Origin: JACMQX01 sp040385105
GTDB taxonomy: Bacteria; Pseudomonadota; Gammaproteobacteria; Burkholderiales; Burkholderiaceae_C
Reading direction: 5' to 3'
Length of the DNA: 64,000 nucleotides
Assembly (NCBI GenBank): GCA_040385105.1
Contig: JAZKHY010000061.1
Location: forward strand, 74,239-138,238
The notes beneath the pieces are model-generated. The model was not told the DNA's origin. It did not search any database and was given only the letters and a program-made list of their open reading frames with translations. Shown here piece after piece: positions 52,384-61,205 of this stretch (position 1 is its first letter; each line of letters begins with the position of its first letter). A program made the position numbers and the translations under genes.

Positions 52384-53328
52384 ATGGCCATCCAATGGTT
52401 TCCCGGCCACATGCACCTGACGCGCCAGGCGATAGCCGAACGCATCAAGGAGATCGACGTCGTCATCGAGCTGCTGGACGCGCGCCTGCCCGGCTCCAGC
52501 GCCAACCCGATGCTGGCGGAGCTCACGCGCGCCAAACCCGCGCTCAAGGTGCTCAACAAGCAGGACCTGGCAGACCCCGCGCGCACCGAGCAATGGCTGG
52601 CCCACTACAACGCGCAGCCCGCCACCCGCGCCATCAGCCTCGACGCCACGGCCAGCGCGCCGGCCCAGCGGCTGATCCAGGCCTGCCACGAGCTGGCGCC
52701 CACCCGCGGCACCATGGTCAAGCCGATGCGGGTGCTGATCTGCGGCATACCGAACGTGGGCAAGTCCACGCTGATCAACACCTTCAAGGGCAAGCGTGCC
52801 GCGAAGACAGGTGACGAGGCGGGCATCACCAAGACCGAGCAGCGCGTCGTGCTGGCCGACGGCTTCTACCTTTACGACACGCCCGGCATGCTGTGGCCGC
52901 GCATCATCGTGGCCAAGAGCGGCTACAACCTGGCGGCCAGCGGCGCGGTCGGGCGCAATGCGTTTGACGACGAAGAGGTGGCGCTGGAACTGCTGGACTA
53001 CCTGCGCCAACACTACGCCGCGCAGTTGGAGGCGCGCTTCAGGCTCGACCCCATCGCGGGGCTGAAGGACGAAGACATCCTCGACGCCATCGGCCGCAAG
53101 CGCGGCGCGCTGCTGGGCAAGGGCAAGGTCAACCTGCAGAAGGCATCCGAGATCGCCATCAACGAATTCCGCAGCGGCAGCCTGGGCCGCATCACCCTCG
53201 AAACCCCCGAAGAATTCGCCCAGTGGCTCGCAGCCGGCAAGGTGCTCGACGCCGAGCGCCAGGTCAAAAAAGACGCCATAGAACTCGACCGCGCCATCCG
53301 CTTCAAGAAAATCCCCAAACCCAAATAG
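52384..53328 (+). CDS. ylqF: Ribosome biogenesis GTPase YlqF/RbgA
   Basis: 314 aa from ATG 52384 (MAIQWFPGHMHLTRQ). Circularly permuted G motifs identify the family: G4 NKQD (58-61) precedes G1 GIPNVGKST (121-129) and G3 DTPG (165-168). RbgA acts late in 50S subunit assembly in the cytoplasm. C-terminal ANTAR-like helices follow. The next gene starts 17 bp after its stop. Confidence 0.93.
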   Translation: MAIQWFPGHMHLTRQAIAERIKEIDVVIELLDARLPGSSANPMLAELTRAKPALKVLNKQDLADPARTEQWLAHYNAQPATRAISLDATASAPAQRLIQACHELAPTRGTMVKPMRVLICGIPNVGKSTLINTFKGKRAAKTGDEAGITKTEQRVVLADGFYLYDTPGMLWPRIIVAKSGYNLAASGAVGRNAFDDEEVALELLDYLRQHYAAQLEARFRLDPIAGLKDEDILDAIGRKRGALLGKGKVNLQKASEIAINEFRSGSLGRITLETPEEFAQWLAAGKVLDAERQVKKDAIELDRAIRFKKIPKPK

Positions 53329-53345
53329 TGAAAAGCGATCAACCC

Positions 53346-54284
53346 ATGCCCGTGACCAGCGCCCCGATGGAAATCCTCCCGCGCGACCTGTCTGCCTACC
53401 GCAAGGGCAACACCGGCGTTGACTACGTGCATCGGTTCGAGTCCGGCAAGGCCGGGCCGCATGTGCTGGTGAATGCGCTCACCCATGGCAACGAGTTCTG
53501 CGGCATGGTGGCTGCCGCGCACCTGCTGGACACCGGTGTGCGGCCGAAGATCGGCACGCTCACCGTGAGCTTTGCCAATGTGGCGGCCTATGAGTCGTTT
53601 GACATCGAGCACCCGTTCAAAAGCCGCCAGCTGGTGCACAACCTCAACCGCGTGTGGGGCGCAGACCAGCTGGACGGTGCTGAAGACAGCCCCGAGCTGC
53701 GGCGCGCCCGCGAGCTGCGCCCGGTGGTGAGCGCGGCCGACCATATCCTTGACATCCATTCCACCTCGCAGGACGTGGTGCCTTTCTGGGTGTACCCGGC
53801 GTTCGCCCGCAATGCGGAGGTGGCGCTGGCCATCGGCAGCCCGGCGGTGCACATGGTCATGCCCAACGGCCTGGGTTCGGGCGTGCCCGTCATCCAGCAT
53901 GGCCGCCATGGGGAGGCGGGCAGCGATGCAGGCGCGGCGGTGGTGGCCGAATGCGGCCAGCATTTCCTCAAGGCCTCAAGCGACCTGGCCACGCGGGTGG
54001 CGCTGGATTTCGTCGCGTACTACGGGCTGACGGACAAGCGTGAAGGCGCCGCGCCGCCCGCGCCCCAGCGGCGCTTCGAGCTGCTGGAGACGCATGTCAT
54101 CAAGACCCCGGAGTTCCGTTTTGCGCGGCCGCTGATCGGCTTTGAGGTGTTTGCCAGGGGCGAGCTGATTGCCACTGACGGCACGGGTGAAATCCGCGCG
54201 CCTTGCGACAACTGCACCATCCTCATGCCCGCCAGCGATATCGTGGTGGGCAAGGAAGCCGGATACCTGACGCGGCCGCTCTGA
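53346..54284 (+). CDS. Succinylglutamate desuccinylase/aspartoacylase family protein
   Basis: 312 aa from ATG 53346. Zinc-site motifs HGNEFCGM (H and E ligands) and DIHSTSQ, with the NLNRVWG substrate loop; a C-terminal ~75-residue beta region (ELIATDGTGEIRAPCDN) replaces the usual tail. It likely removes an acyl group from an N-acyl amino acid. No relatives of the arginine (ast) pathway are near. Confidence 0.87.
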   Translation: MPVTSAPMEILPRDLSAYRKGNTGVDYVHRFESGKAGPHVLVNALTHGNEFCGMVAAAHLLDTGVRPKIGTLTVSFANVAAYESFDIEHPFKSRQLVHNLNRVWGADQLDGAEDSPELRRARELRPVVSAADHILDIHSTSQDVVPFWVYPAFARNAEVALAIGSPAVHMVMPNGLGSGVPVIQHGRHGEAGSDAGAAVVAECGQHFLKASSDLATRVALDFVAYYGLTDKREGAAPPAPQRRFELLETHVIKTPEFRFARPLIGFEVFARGELIATDGTGEIRAPCDNCTILMPASDIVVGKEAGYLTRPL

Positions 54285-54302
54285 GCGGTGCCCGCTGCGC
54301 CC

Positions 54303-54944
54303 TCAGTTGAGCGGCGCCGGCTGCGTGGCGGCGTAAGAGCCTGCCTCGGTGGGCGCGAAATCGGTTCCCGATACCCTGAATCGCTTGTCTTCCTCGGCCA
54401 TGTCGCGTTCAAGGTCGGCCCGGCTGCGGATGACGGGCAGGGGCTGCGCCGTGACTTGCACTGCTTGAGGAATGTTGTTTTCAGCCTCGGGCTGCGGCAC
54501 GGCAACCCAGGTGCCCGGTTGCGGCAGGCGCGGCCAGTCGGCATCGGCCGGCAGGCTGTATTGCCACGAAATGCCCATCAGCCAGTTGCCGGCCAATGGG
54601 TCCATCGTCAGCAGGCGGGTTTCGAAGTTCTGCTGGAAGGCCATGGTGTACAGCGGCAGGCGCTCGTCCCAATGGCGCATGACCAGCCTGACGTGGATGC
54701 CGGCCTCACGCGTGGACGAACTCGCCACCAGCGCATCGGCGGTGACCCAGGCGGCCGGAATGCCGTTGTGCTTGAGCGTCTCGCGCAGCACCAGCCGCAG
54801 CAGCTCCTTGCGGACGGCCTGGGGCGAGTCCATGCTGCTGCGCGAGTTCTGCGAAGGAGGGAATGCCAGGCGTGAATGTTGTGCAGAGTCGGCTCTGCCG
54901 GCAGCGGGCGCGGATTTGCCCAGCAAGCGTTGAAGGAAACTCAT
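54303..54944 (-). CDS. Hypothetical protein (213 aa)
   Basis: ATG 54944 with GGAGG 7 nt upstream gives MSFLQRLLGKSAPAAG. The protein has an RKELLRLVLRETLKHNGIPA helix and a mixed alpha/beta part (REAGIHVRLVMRHWDERLPL); the end is Pro-rich (TQPAPLN). No membrane segment or enzyme motif. I do not recognise the family. It converges on the aspartoacylase-like gene. Confidence 0.65.
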   Translation of the reverse strand: MSFLQRLLGKSAPAAGRADSAQHSRLAFPPSQNSRSSMDSPQAVRKELLRLVLRETLKHNGIPAAWVTADALVASSSTREAGIHVRLVMRHWDERLPLYTMAFQQNFETRLLTMDPLAGNWLMGISWQYSLPADADWPRLPQPGTWVAVPQPEAENNIPQAVQVTAQPLPVIRSRADLERDMAEEDKRFRVSGTDFAPTEAGSYAATQPAPLN

Positions 54945-54970
54945 GTTGCGCCCTCCGGAACTTCTGTCAG

Positions 54971-54990
54971 CCAGGGTGGCGTCGCCCTGG
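54971..54990. promoter_or_regulatory. Small hairpin in the leader of the 213-aa gene
   Basis: CCAGGG (54971-54976) pairs with CCCTGG (54985-54990), about 30 nt before the ATG at 54944 on the minus strand. Function unknown. Confidence 0.25.
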
Positions 54991-55172
54991 AAGATGTTAT
55001 TGATTGTTACGAAGCGTACCCGAAAAGGTTGGTTTGCGCACAATTTCCGCGTTTTTGGGCTCAAACGAAGGGGGCATCCTTCCGCCAGGCTGGGCCAAAA
55101 GCAGAGCGGCCCCGGATGCGGCTGCACTGCGGGGGCCGCCAGCCCCAGGGAACGAGGCTGAAGTCAAGGTTT

Positions 55173-55196
55173 GGGGCCGGCGCGTTTGCCAGCCCC
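55173..55196 (-). terminator. Hairpin after the RcnB-like gene
   Basis: GGGGCCGG and CCAGCCCC flank an 8-nt loop, a stem of 8 pairs with one wobble, 10 bp beyond the stop at 55206. Only a short T-rich tail follows. Confidence 0.5.
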
Positions 55197-55205
55197 GTCG
55201 CCGTA

Positions 55206-55700
55206 TCAGTTGCTGTTGAGCACCATCGAGGCAATGATGCCGGTGGCCAGCGCAATCAAAACATAGTCCGAGCCCACCTGCACCCACTGCTGGCCGCGCG
55301 GGGGCGCGCTCAGGCGGTGGCCGCGCCAGTCGTTCACGTAGTACTGCTGCGCGCGGTATTGGGGCGGCACATACCCGCCGCGGCGGAACTCGGGGCCGCG
55401 GGCGTTGTAGTGGCGGAAGCCGCGGTCGTTGCGGGCATCGCGACGGTCAAAATCGCGCGGGCCGTCATGGCGCTGCTCGAAGCCGCGCGGTCCGCCGCGG
55501 CGGTCGTTGTCGCGCCGGCCAAATTGGTCGTTATTCCGGTTGTCGAAACCACGGCCGTCACGGTCCTGGGGCCCGCGTTGCTCATAGCGCTGGTCGCGGT
55601 CACGGTCACGGCCGGGTCCGCGCTGGTCCTGCGCAAAAGACAGGGAGCTGAAGCCCAGGGTGGCGGCAGCGATGGCACAGACGATGGCAGTTGATTTCAT
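55206..55700 (-). CDS. RcnB family periplasmic protein
   Basis: 164 aa. Signal peptide MKSTAIVCAIAAATLGFSSL. A long Arg/Asp/Gly repeat (RDRDRDQRYEQRGPQDRDGR and onward) fills residues 27-100. The C-terminal RcnB block has YVPPQYRAQQYYVNDWRGHR, the GQQWVQVGSDYVLIAL turn and a terminal hydrophobic stretch. RcnB proteins influence nickel/cobalt homeostasis in E. coli; the role of this Arg-Asp-rich variant is unknown. Confidence 0.8.
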   Translation of the reverse strand: MKSTAIVCAIAAATLGFSSLSFAQDQRGPGRDRDRDQRYEQRGPQDRDGRGFDNRNNDQFGRRDNDRRGGPRGFEQRHDGPRDFDRRDARNDRGFRHYNARGPEFRRGGYVPPQYRAQQYYVNDWRGHRLSAPPRGQQWVQVGSDYVLIALATGIIASMVLNSN

Positions 55701-55840
55701 GGTTCACTCCTTGGGTTGTGAGACTTCATGGTCGCGGCAGCGCATGTACGCCATGCAAAGCCCCGCATGTTGTTTTGCAAAGTCTCGTTGGAATGTGTGC
55801 GCCGGCGCGTGGGCCGGCCCGGAAGATCCCCTTCCGGCAA

Positions 55841-56461
55841 CTAGCCGTCCCGCGCAAAAACCAGCAGCAGGTTGTTGGCCGGCATCCCATGGCGCTCGCG
55901 CAGGTACAGCCCGGCATGCCGCGCCTCTGCTGTCACGTCTTCAATGCGCCGGATGCCCCAGGCGGGATTGCGCTCGCGCAGGCTGGCATCAAATGCGATG
56001 TTGCCGGACGCCGTGGGCACATCGTCTTCAAGGTAGGGGCCGTACGTGACCAGCACGCCACCTTGGGCGAGGTGCCGTGCGCTGCCCCGCATCAGCGCAG
56101 CGCAGGTGTCCCAGGGCGCTATGTGGAGCATGTTGGCGCAGTAGATCGCGTCAAATGGCTCGGTGAAAGCCGGGCCGCTGCCGGGCCATTGCGGCGACAG
56201 CACGTCCAGCATGCGTGGTGGCAACACATTGCGAAGGCCCCTCTGCACCGTCCAGGACACGATGGCTGGCAGGGCGCCTGGGTCTGCGTCTGTGGGCTGC
56301 CAGTCCCAGCCCGGCATGGCAGCGGCAAACCATGCCGCATGCTGGCCGGTGCCGGAGGCAATTTCCAGCGCAGTGCCGCTCGCCGGCAGGATGGTGAGCA
56401 GGACGTCGAGAATAGGCTGCTTGTTGCGGTCGGCGGCAGGACTGAAGGCGGTGGATGTCAC
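55841..56461 (-). CDS. DUF938 SAM-dependent methyltransferase-like protein
   Basis: 206 aa. The N-terminal ADRNKQPILDVLLTIL is the hallmark of DUF938; LEIASGTGQHAAWFA is motif I of class I methyltransferases, and CANMLHIAPW with GGVLVTYGPY are later motifs. Substrate unknown. Lies 21 bp behind the 135-aa gene on the same strand. Confidence 0.88.
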   Translation of the reverse strand: MTSTAFSPAADRNKQPILDVLLTILPASGTALEIASGTGQHAAWFAAAMPGWDWQPTDADPGALPAIVSWTVQRGLRNVLPPRMLDVLSPQWPGSGPAFTEPFDAIYCANMLHIAPWDTCAALMRGSARHLAQGGVLVTYGPYLEDDVPTASGNIAFDASLRERNPAWGIRRIEDVTAEARHAGLYLRERHGMPANNLLLVFARDG

Positions 56462-56482
56462 CGAACGATGATACGCAGGACG

Positions 56483-56890
56483 CTACCCAAGCGATACGGC
56501 CTGGCCTTGACGGTCGAATGTCATCAAGGTGCCGATCGCGCCCAGCTTGATGGAGTCGACCATGCGCTGCAGCGGCGCGGCGGCATCTTCACTGGTGGGG
56601 TGCTTGCCGGCCCGGCCCGACATCGCGCCAACGAACACGATGCGCCACTCGGGGCCGAAGCTGCTGCTCTCGCCAGACAGCACGTCGAAGCTGGCCAGCT
56701 CGTCCGGGGCCTTGTCCACCGTCATCAGGGGCTCCAGTGCGCCGCCTTCTCCGGCCTCAAAGCTGGCACGCTGAGCGGGTGTGGCGTCGTCGGGCAACTG
56801 CGCGCCTGCAAAGACGAAGAGGAGACGCTGCGGTTCTGGCTGCGCGCGGGCGGCCTGCAGCAGGTCGTCAAAGGTCGAGAGTTGGTTCAT
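56483..56890 (-). CDS. Conserved hypothetical protein (135 aa)
   Basis: Starts MNQLSTFDDLLQAARAQPEP. A soluble alpha/beta protein with LLFVFAGAQLPDDATPAQRA and FGPEWRIVFVGAMSGRAGKHP. No catalytic motif known to me; similar proteins are sometimes labelled ribonucleotide reductase subunit alpha without basis. Located between nnrS (48 bp) and the DUF938 gene, perhaps the tail of the nitrate operon. Confidence 0.68.
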   Translation of the reverse strand: MNQLSTFDDLLQAARAQPEPQRLLFVFAGAQLPDDATPAQRASFEAGEGGALEPLMTVDKAPDELASFDVLSGESSSFGPEWRIVFVGAMSGRAGKHPTSEDAAAPLQRMVDSIKLGAIGTLMTFDRQGQAVSLG

Positions 56891-56938
56891 GTCTGTCCAG
56901 TCGGTTCGGGTTGTCGGATTGTTCAGTCGAAAAGGGCG

Positions 56939-58132
56939 TCAGCCAGGCTTGCCGTCCAGGCGCGGCTGCGTCAGCACCTGCCAGTAGCCAATGGCATACA
57001 GGGCGAAACCTGCAGACCACAGAGCGGCAGAAGCCAACACTGCGTGCAGGGTCAGCCCGGGCGCGGCAAGCGGCAGCAGCACCCGCACAGGCCCCGCTGC
57101 CAGGAGCAGTGCATAGCAGGCCACGTCAAGTCTGCCGGCGCGCAGGGGCCGCGCCGTGTGGCCGCGCGCGGTGCGCGTCATCATGCCGATGATCAGGCCG
57201 CCTGCCGCGCCCACCGTCAGCGCATGAATGGATGCAGACGCCGGGATCCAGCCAATTTCTGCAAACCCGCGCAAAGCCAGATGAACGGGAATCCAGGCAT
57301 AGGCAACATGCAGCACCCAGACCAGAGGTGCACCCAGGGCCTTCCACGGCTTCCACAGCAGCCAGCGGGCCGTGTGCGTTGCTGCCGCTGCCAGCGCGAG
57401 TGCGGCCTTGAGCCCGCCGGGCGCAGTCAGTGCGTCTGCCGCCAGCAGGGCCAGCAGCAGCCCCATGGCCACTTTTTCCAGCACGGGGTGGGCGCGTGCG
57501 CCTGCACCGGGAACCCCGTTGTTGGTGAACATTGGCACCACACGCCCGGCCATCACGGCCATGATGACGAGCACTGCGTCCAGGCCGAGCTGCATCCCGG
57601 CCCAGGCAGGCCACAGAATTACACCCAGCTGTGCGAGGTGGAAGGCCATTTGCGCGGCGGCCATCAGCAACAGCAGCGCCACGAAAAAATAGTTGCGCCG
57701 GTTGCCGGCGGCGACCAGGGGCTGTGCCAGCGCAGCTGCCACCGCGAGAGTGAAGGCCGTATTGACGATGGCCGCCGTCCAGCCCAGGGGCGTGAGCACC
57801 AGCACACGGCCTGCCACCCAGAGCAGCGACAGCATCGCCAGCGGCAAACCGGCAGGCGTAGGTTGGCCCGACCAGTTGCGTCCGGCCGTGAACAGAAAGC
57901 CGGTGACCACGGCCAGCGTGAAGCCAAAAAGCATCTCATGCGCATGCCAGGCTGGCCCCTTGAGGTAGGGCGTTCCCAGCCAGCCTGCAAACTGCATGGC
58001 CCACAGGCCGATGGACAAGGCCGCGAAGATGCTTGCCAGCAGATAGAACGGTCTGAAGCCCAGTTCCCACAGGGCAAACCCGCGCGGCGCGACGGGTGGC
58101 GGCGGCTCTTCGATGGTGATGAATGTTTTCAT
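56939..58132 (-). CDS. nnrS: NnrS family heme-copper membrane protein
   Basis: 397 aa from ATG 58132, overlapping the nitroreductase stop by 4 bp. About 12 hydrophobic helices; conserved GFRPFYLLASIFA near the start, WHAHEMLFGF, GGRVVPMFT-like AGRVVPMFTNNGVPG, and HALTVGAAGGLIIGMMTRT. NnrS protects against nitric oxide stress and is found with denitrification genes. Its place behind nar and nitroreductase genes fits that role. Confidence 0.9.
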   Translation of the reverse strand: MKTFITIEEPPPPVAPRGFALWELGFRPFYLLASIFAALSIGLWAMQFAGWLGTPYLKGPAWHAHEMLFGFTLAVVTGFLFTAGRNWSGQPTPAGLPLAMLSLLWVAGRVLVLTPLGWTAAIVNTAFTLAVAAALAQPLVAAGNRRNYFFVALLLLMAAAQMAFHLAQLGVILWPAWAGMQLGLDAVLVIMAVMAGRVVPMFTNNGVPGAGARAHPVLEKVAMGLLLALLAADALTAPGGLKAALALAAAATHTARWLLWKPWKALGAPLVWVLHVAYAWIPVHLALRGFAEIGWIPASASIHALTVGAAGGLIIGMMTRTARGHTARPLRAGRLDVACYALLLAAGPVRVLLPLAAPGLTLHAVLASAALWSAGFALYAIGYWQVLTQPRLDGKPG

Positions 58133-58794
58133 GGTACGTTGATCGCCGGGCCCTGTGCGTCTGGCGGTCCGGACACGGCAAGTGTGGTGACGTAGGCATC
58201 GGGCGCGGGCCTGCGCCGCAAGGGCCGCTGCGAGGCGATGGTGCCGATGTTGATGAAGCACAACGCCCGTTCGTTGGCGCCCAGTGCAAAAAGTGTGCGC
58301 AGGGGCGCCGACTGCAGCGCCTTGCCGCTGGTGAGCGACGAGCCAAACGACTGCGCCGTGGCGACCAGCAGCATGTTCTGGATGGCGCAGCCGGCAGACA
58401 CATGGCGCTCGGCTTCGGTGATGTCGCAGGCTGCATGGCCGGCAGCTTCTTGCAGCCGCACGATGGCCAGCATCAGCAGTGGTGCGCGAAAGGCTTTCTC
58501 GCGGGCCTGCCCGCGCTGCGCACCGCCGGCGAGCGGGTCGCGCTCCACCAGAGCCTGCTCGAACGCATCAGCCAGTGCAGTGCGGGCTTCAGCCGGAACA
58601 ATGACAAAGCGCCAGGGCAGGATCTGGTCGTGGTCCGGCGCGGCCCCTGCCGCTTCCAGGATCTGATGCAGGCAGGCTGCGTCCGGTCCGGGCGCCTGCA
58701 TGCGTTTGGGCAGCGTGGTGCGCCGGCTGCTGATCAGCGCCGCGGCCCAGTGCGGTGCGTCCGCTGCCGTGTCAAACAAGAACCTGTCCATCAT
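58129..58794 (-). CDS. Nitroreductase family protein
   Basis: 221 aa from ATG 58794 or 58791. FMN-binding pattern: SSRRTTLPKRM near residue 20, PDHDQILPWRFVIV with the flavin-contact region, and GCAIQNMLLVATAQSFGS. Closest in layout to YdjA-like small nitroreductases. The start lies inside the carbonic anhydrase gene (about 20-bp overlap), so translation is coupled. Substrate unknown. Confidence 0.85.
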   Translation of the reverse strand: MMDRFLFDTAADAPHWAAALISSRRTTLPKRMQAPGPDAACLHQILEAAGAAPDHDQILPWRFVIVPAEARTALADAFEQALVERDPLAGGAQRGQAREKAFRAPLLMLAIVRLQEAAGHAACDITEAERHVSAGCAIQNMLLVATAQSFGSSLTSGKALQSAPLRTLFALGANERALCFINIGTIASQRPLRRRPAPDAYVTTLAVSGPPDAQGPAINVP

Positions 58795-59476
58795 GCTCCA
58801 CATAGGGTTGGTAGGGGCCGGTGCCGCTGTGCTCTGATACGGATGCAGGCACGAAAGCACCTTCCTGGACATCGAACACATGGACTTCGCCATCCTCGAT
58901 CACGTAATGCCAGCCATGCAGCGTGAGCTGGCCCGCGTCGACAGCGCGCCGGACCATCGGGTAGTCCATCAGCCGCTCCAGTTGGAGCACGACCGCGCGC
59001 TGCTCGGTGCGGCGCAATGCCTCGGGGCCGGCTTGCACGGGCAGCAGCGCCTCGCTGGCGAGGTTGAGCCAGGCCTTGAGGTTGACCGCTTCGTCGGACA
59101 CGCCCTCATAGGCCGCGCGGATGGCGCCGCAGTGGCTGTGGCCGCACACCACGATGCGCGAAACCCTGAGGTTGAGCACCGCGAACTCGATGGCAGCCGA
59201 CGTGCCGTGGTAGCCGACCCAGCGGCGTCCGGCCTCCTGCGCGCCGCCTACGTAGCCGTCGTGCGGTGGCACAAAGGCACCGACATTGCGTACGATGAAC
59301 AGCTCGCCCGGCCCCGAGCCGGTCAGAAGGTAAGGCAGTAGCCTCGAATCCGAACACCCGATGAACAGGATGGTCGGGTGCTGGCCGTTGCGCACCAGGT
59401 TCTGGAACTGCTCCTGCGCACCGGGAAAGGTGTGGTCATGGAATCGCCGCAGGCGCAGCAGCAGGTCGTCGGGCAT
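58772..59476 (-). CDS. Beta-class carbonic anhydrase
   Basis: 234 aa from ATG 59476. Zinc ligands and catalytic pair are complete: C41-S-D43-S-R45 and H113-S-H-C116, with ADAGYVGG-like HDGYVGG between. It interconverts CO2 and bicarbonate in the cytoplasm. Its position in a nitrate-respiration operon, between ppiC and nitroreductase genes, is noteworthy. A longer frame upstream lacks conservation. Confidence 0.93.
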   Translation of the reverse strand: MPDDLLLRLRRFHDHTFPGAQEQFQNLVRNGQHPTILFIGCSDSRLLPYLLTGSGPGELFIVRNVGAFVPPHDGYVGGAQEAGRRWVGYHGTSAAIEFAVLNLRVSRIVVCGHSHCGAIRAAYEGVSDEAVNLKAWLNLASEALLPVQAGPEALRRTEQRAVVLQLERLMDYPMVRRAVDAGQLTLHGWHYVIEDGEVHVFDVQEGAFVPASVSEHSGTGPYQPYVEHDGQVLV

Positions 59477-59504
59477 GCAGGTTGTCCTGGTGCAGCTTGC
59501 CGGC

Positions 59505-60443
59505 TTACTGGACGAGTGGTGAATCGCTGGCTTCCAGCGCCACGCCAACCAGGCTGGCCTCACCGGCCAGGATGGTCAGGTATTGGCGCAAGGCTGTGGC
59601 CCAGGTCTGCTGCCTGAGCGCCAGGCGGACAGCCTCGCGGACCGTCTCAAACGGGCGTGGCGTGCCGCTCTTGCGGGCCAGCACCTCCACCACATGAAAG
59701 CCGAAGCGGCTATGCACCAGGCGCGGCAAGACACCCATGTCGTTCAGGCCGAACAGCTCGCGGCCGAACTCGGGCGCGCAGTCCTGCGGGCCGAGCCATC
59801 CCAGCTCGCCGCCTTCTGCGGAGCTGGGGCAGTTGGACCAGCGCGTGGCAGCCGCTGCGAATGTGGCCGCCGCCTTGGCGTCATCACGGTCATGGCAGCG
59901 CACCTCCAGCATCACGCCTTCGGCCCGGTTGCGCAGCGCCACGACGTCCACGCCGGGCGTCACCGCAAACAGGATGTGGCGTGCATTCACCTGCTCGTCG
60001 GTGCGGTAGCGCGCCTCGTGGGCGGCGTAATACCGCGCACAGGCATCGTCCGAAGGATCGGGTACCTTCAGTTCGCGCTCCAGCAGCGCCTCGATGGCGT
60101 CCGTCGCGGCTTCACTCTGCACGCCGCCAGTCATGGGCTCATCGTCAGCCGCCAGCAGGCCAGCCTGTTGCGCGGCCTGGCGCAGCAGCTCGCTGCAGGC
60201 CATCTGCCTGAGACTCTCCTCATTCGGGTACTCACCCTCAGCGTGCAGAGCAACACCGTTGACGCTCGCCACAGGGCCCGGAACGCTTGCGCGCCCAGGC
60301 ACCAGGGGAATGGGCGGCGGGGCCGTGAGCGAATTCACCAGAGCTGCGTCGTAGCCGCCCGGCACGGCCTTTGGCGTACTGGCCGCAGTGGCTGTGCCGC
60401 CACCCTTGCAGCCGCAGCTGCCTGATCCACATCCGTTGTCCAT
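59505..60443 (-). CDS. Parvulin-type peptidyl-prolyl isomerase (nar-operon associated)
   Basis: 312 aa. A Cys-rich start (DNGCGSGSCGCKGGG, C5, C10, C12) precedes a helical SurA/NifM-like part and a PpiC domain with QVNARHILFAV, GGELGWLGPQDCAPEFGREL and the HSRFGFHVVEVL end. It begins 30 bp after narI, where other beta/gammaproteobacteria also carry such a gene, so it probably helps mature nitrate reductase. No signal peptide, so cytoplasmic. Confidence 0.85.
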   Translation of the reverse strand: MDNGCGSGSCGCKGGGTATAASTPKAVPGGYDAALVNSLTAPPPIPLVPGRASVPGPVASVNGVALHAEGEYPNEESLRQMACSELLRQAAQQAGLLAADDEPMTGGVQSEAATDAIEALLERELKVPDPSDDACARYYAAHEARYRTDEQVNARHILFAVTPGVDVVALRNRAEGVMLEVRCHDRDDAKAAATFAAAATRWSNCPSSAEGGELGWLGPQDCAPEFGRELFGLNDMGVLPRLVHSRFGFHVVEVLARKSGTPRPFETVREAVRLALRQQTWATALRQYLTILAGEASLVGVALEASDSPLVQ

Positions 60444-60473
60444 GATGATTTCTTCCAGAAGTTGAAGGCGTGT

Positions 60474-61205
60474 TCAGAGACCGTCGCGCACAGGCGGCTG
60501 GTTGTGGCCTGCCGGTACATTGAGCCGGCGCGAGCGGGCCACCTGGTAGGGACGAAAAACGTAGTAAATGGACGCAAAGCCACTCCACACATGGACCAGC
60601 CGGCTGAACGGGAACAGCAGGAAGATGGTCATGCCGAAAACAACATGGAACAGGTAGGGCCAGGGCAGCACTGCGAGGGCCGTCGCGTCCACAGGACGCA
60701 GCGTGACGATGCGCTGCGCCCAGTCGGCCAGGATGATCATGACGCTGCCGTCTGTGTGCTGCAGCGAATAGGGCAGGGTGATGAGGCCAACCACCAGCTG
60801 CACCCAAAGGATCACCAGCACGGCAATGTCCGTAGGGTGGCTGGTGTAGCGGATGCGCGCGTCGAAGATGCGCCGGTACAACAGCAGCGTCAGGCCGACA
60901 AAGCAGACAGCCCCCGCGATGCCGCCCGCCACCACCGCCAGCATCTGCTTGGTGCCGGCGCTCATGAAGATGCCATACACGCTGTGCGGGGTGAACAGGC
61001 CCACCAGGTGCCCGAAGAACAGGAACAGGATGCCCACGTGGAACAGGTTGCTGCCCCAGCGCAGCGTGCCGGTGCGCAGCATCTGCGACGAATCGCTCTT
61101 CCAGCTGTACTGGCCGTGGTCAAAGCGCATCAGGCTGCCCACCAGGAACACGGTGAAGCAGACATAGGGATAGACCTGGAACAGGAAACCATGCAGTGCG
61201 CTCAT
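60474..61205 (-). CDS. narI: Respiratory nitrate reductase gamma subunit NarI
   Basis: 243 aa with five membrane helices. FQVYPYVCFTVFLVGSLMRF starts the first; conserved His residues for the two b hemes occur in LFHVGILFLFFGHLVGL and in the last helices (LFHVVFGMTIFLLFPFSRLVH). It oxidises quinol and passes electrons to NarH. Overlaps narJ by 4 bp. Confidence 0.95.
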   Translation of the reverse strand: MSALHGFLFQVYPYVCFTVFLVGSLMRFDHGQYSWKSDSSQMLRTGTLRWGSNLFHVGILFLFFGHLVGLFTPHSVYGIFMSAGTKQMLAVVAGGIAGAVCFVGLTLLLYRRIFDARIRYTSHPTDIAVLVILWVQLVVGLITLPYSLQHTDGSVMIILADWAQRIVTLRPVDATALAVLPWPYLFHVVFGMTIFLLFPFSRLVHVWSGFASIYYVFRPYQVARSRRLNVPAGHNQPPVRDGL

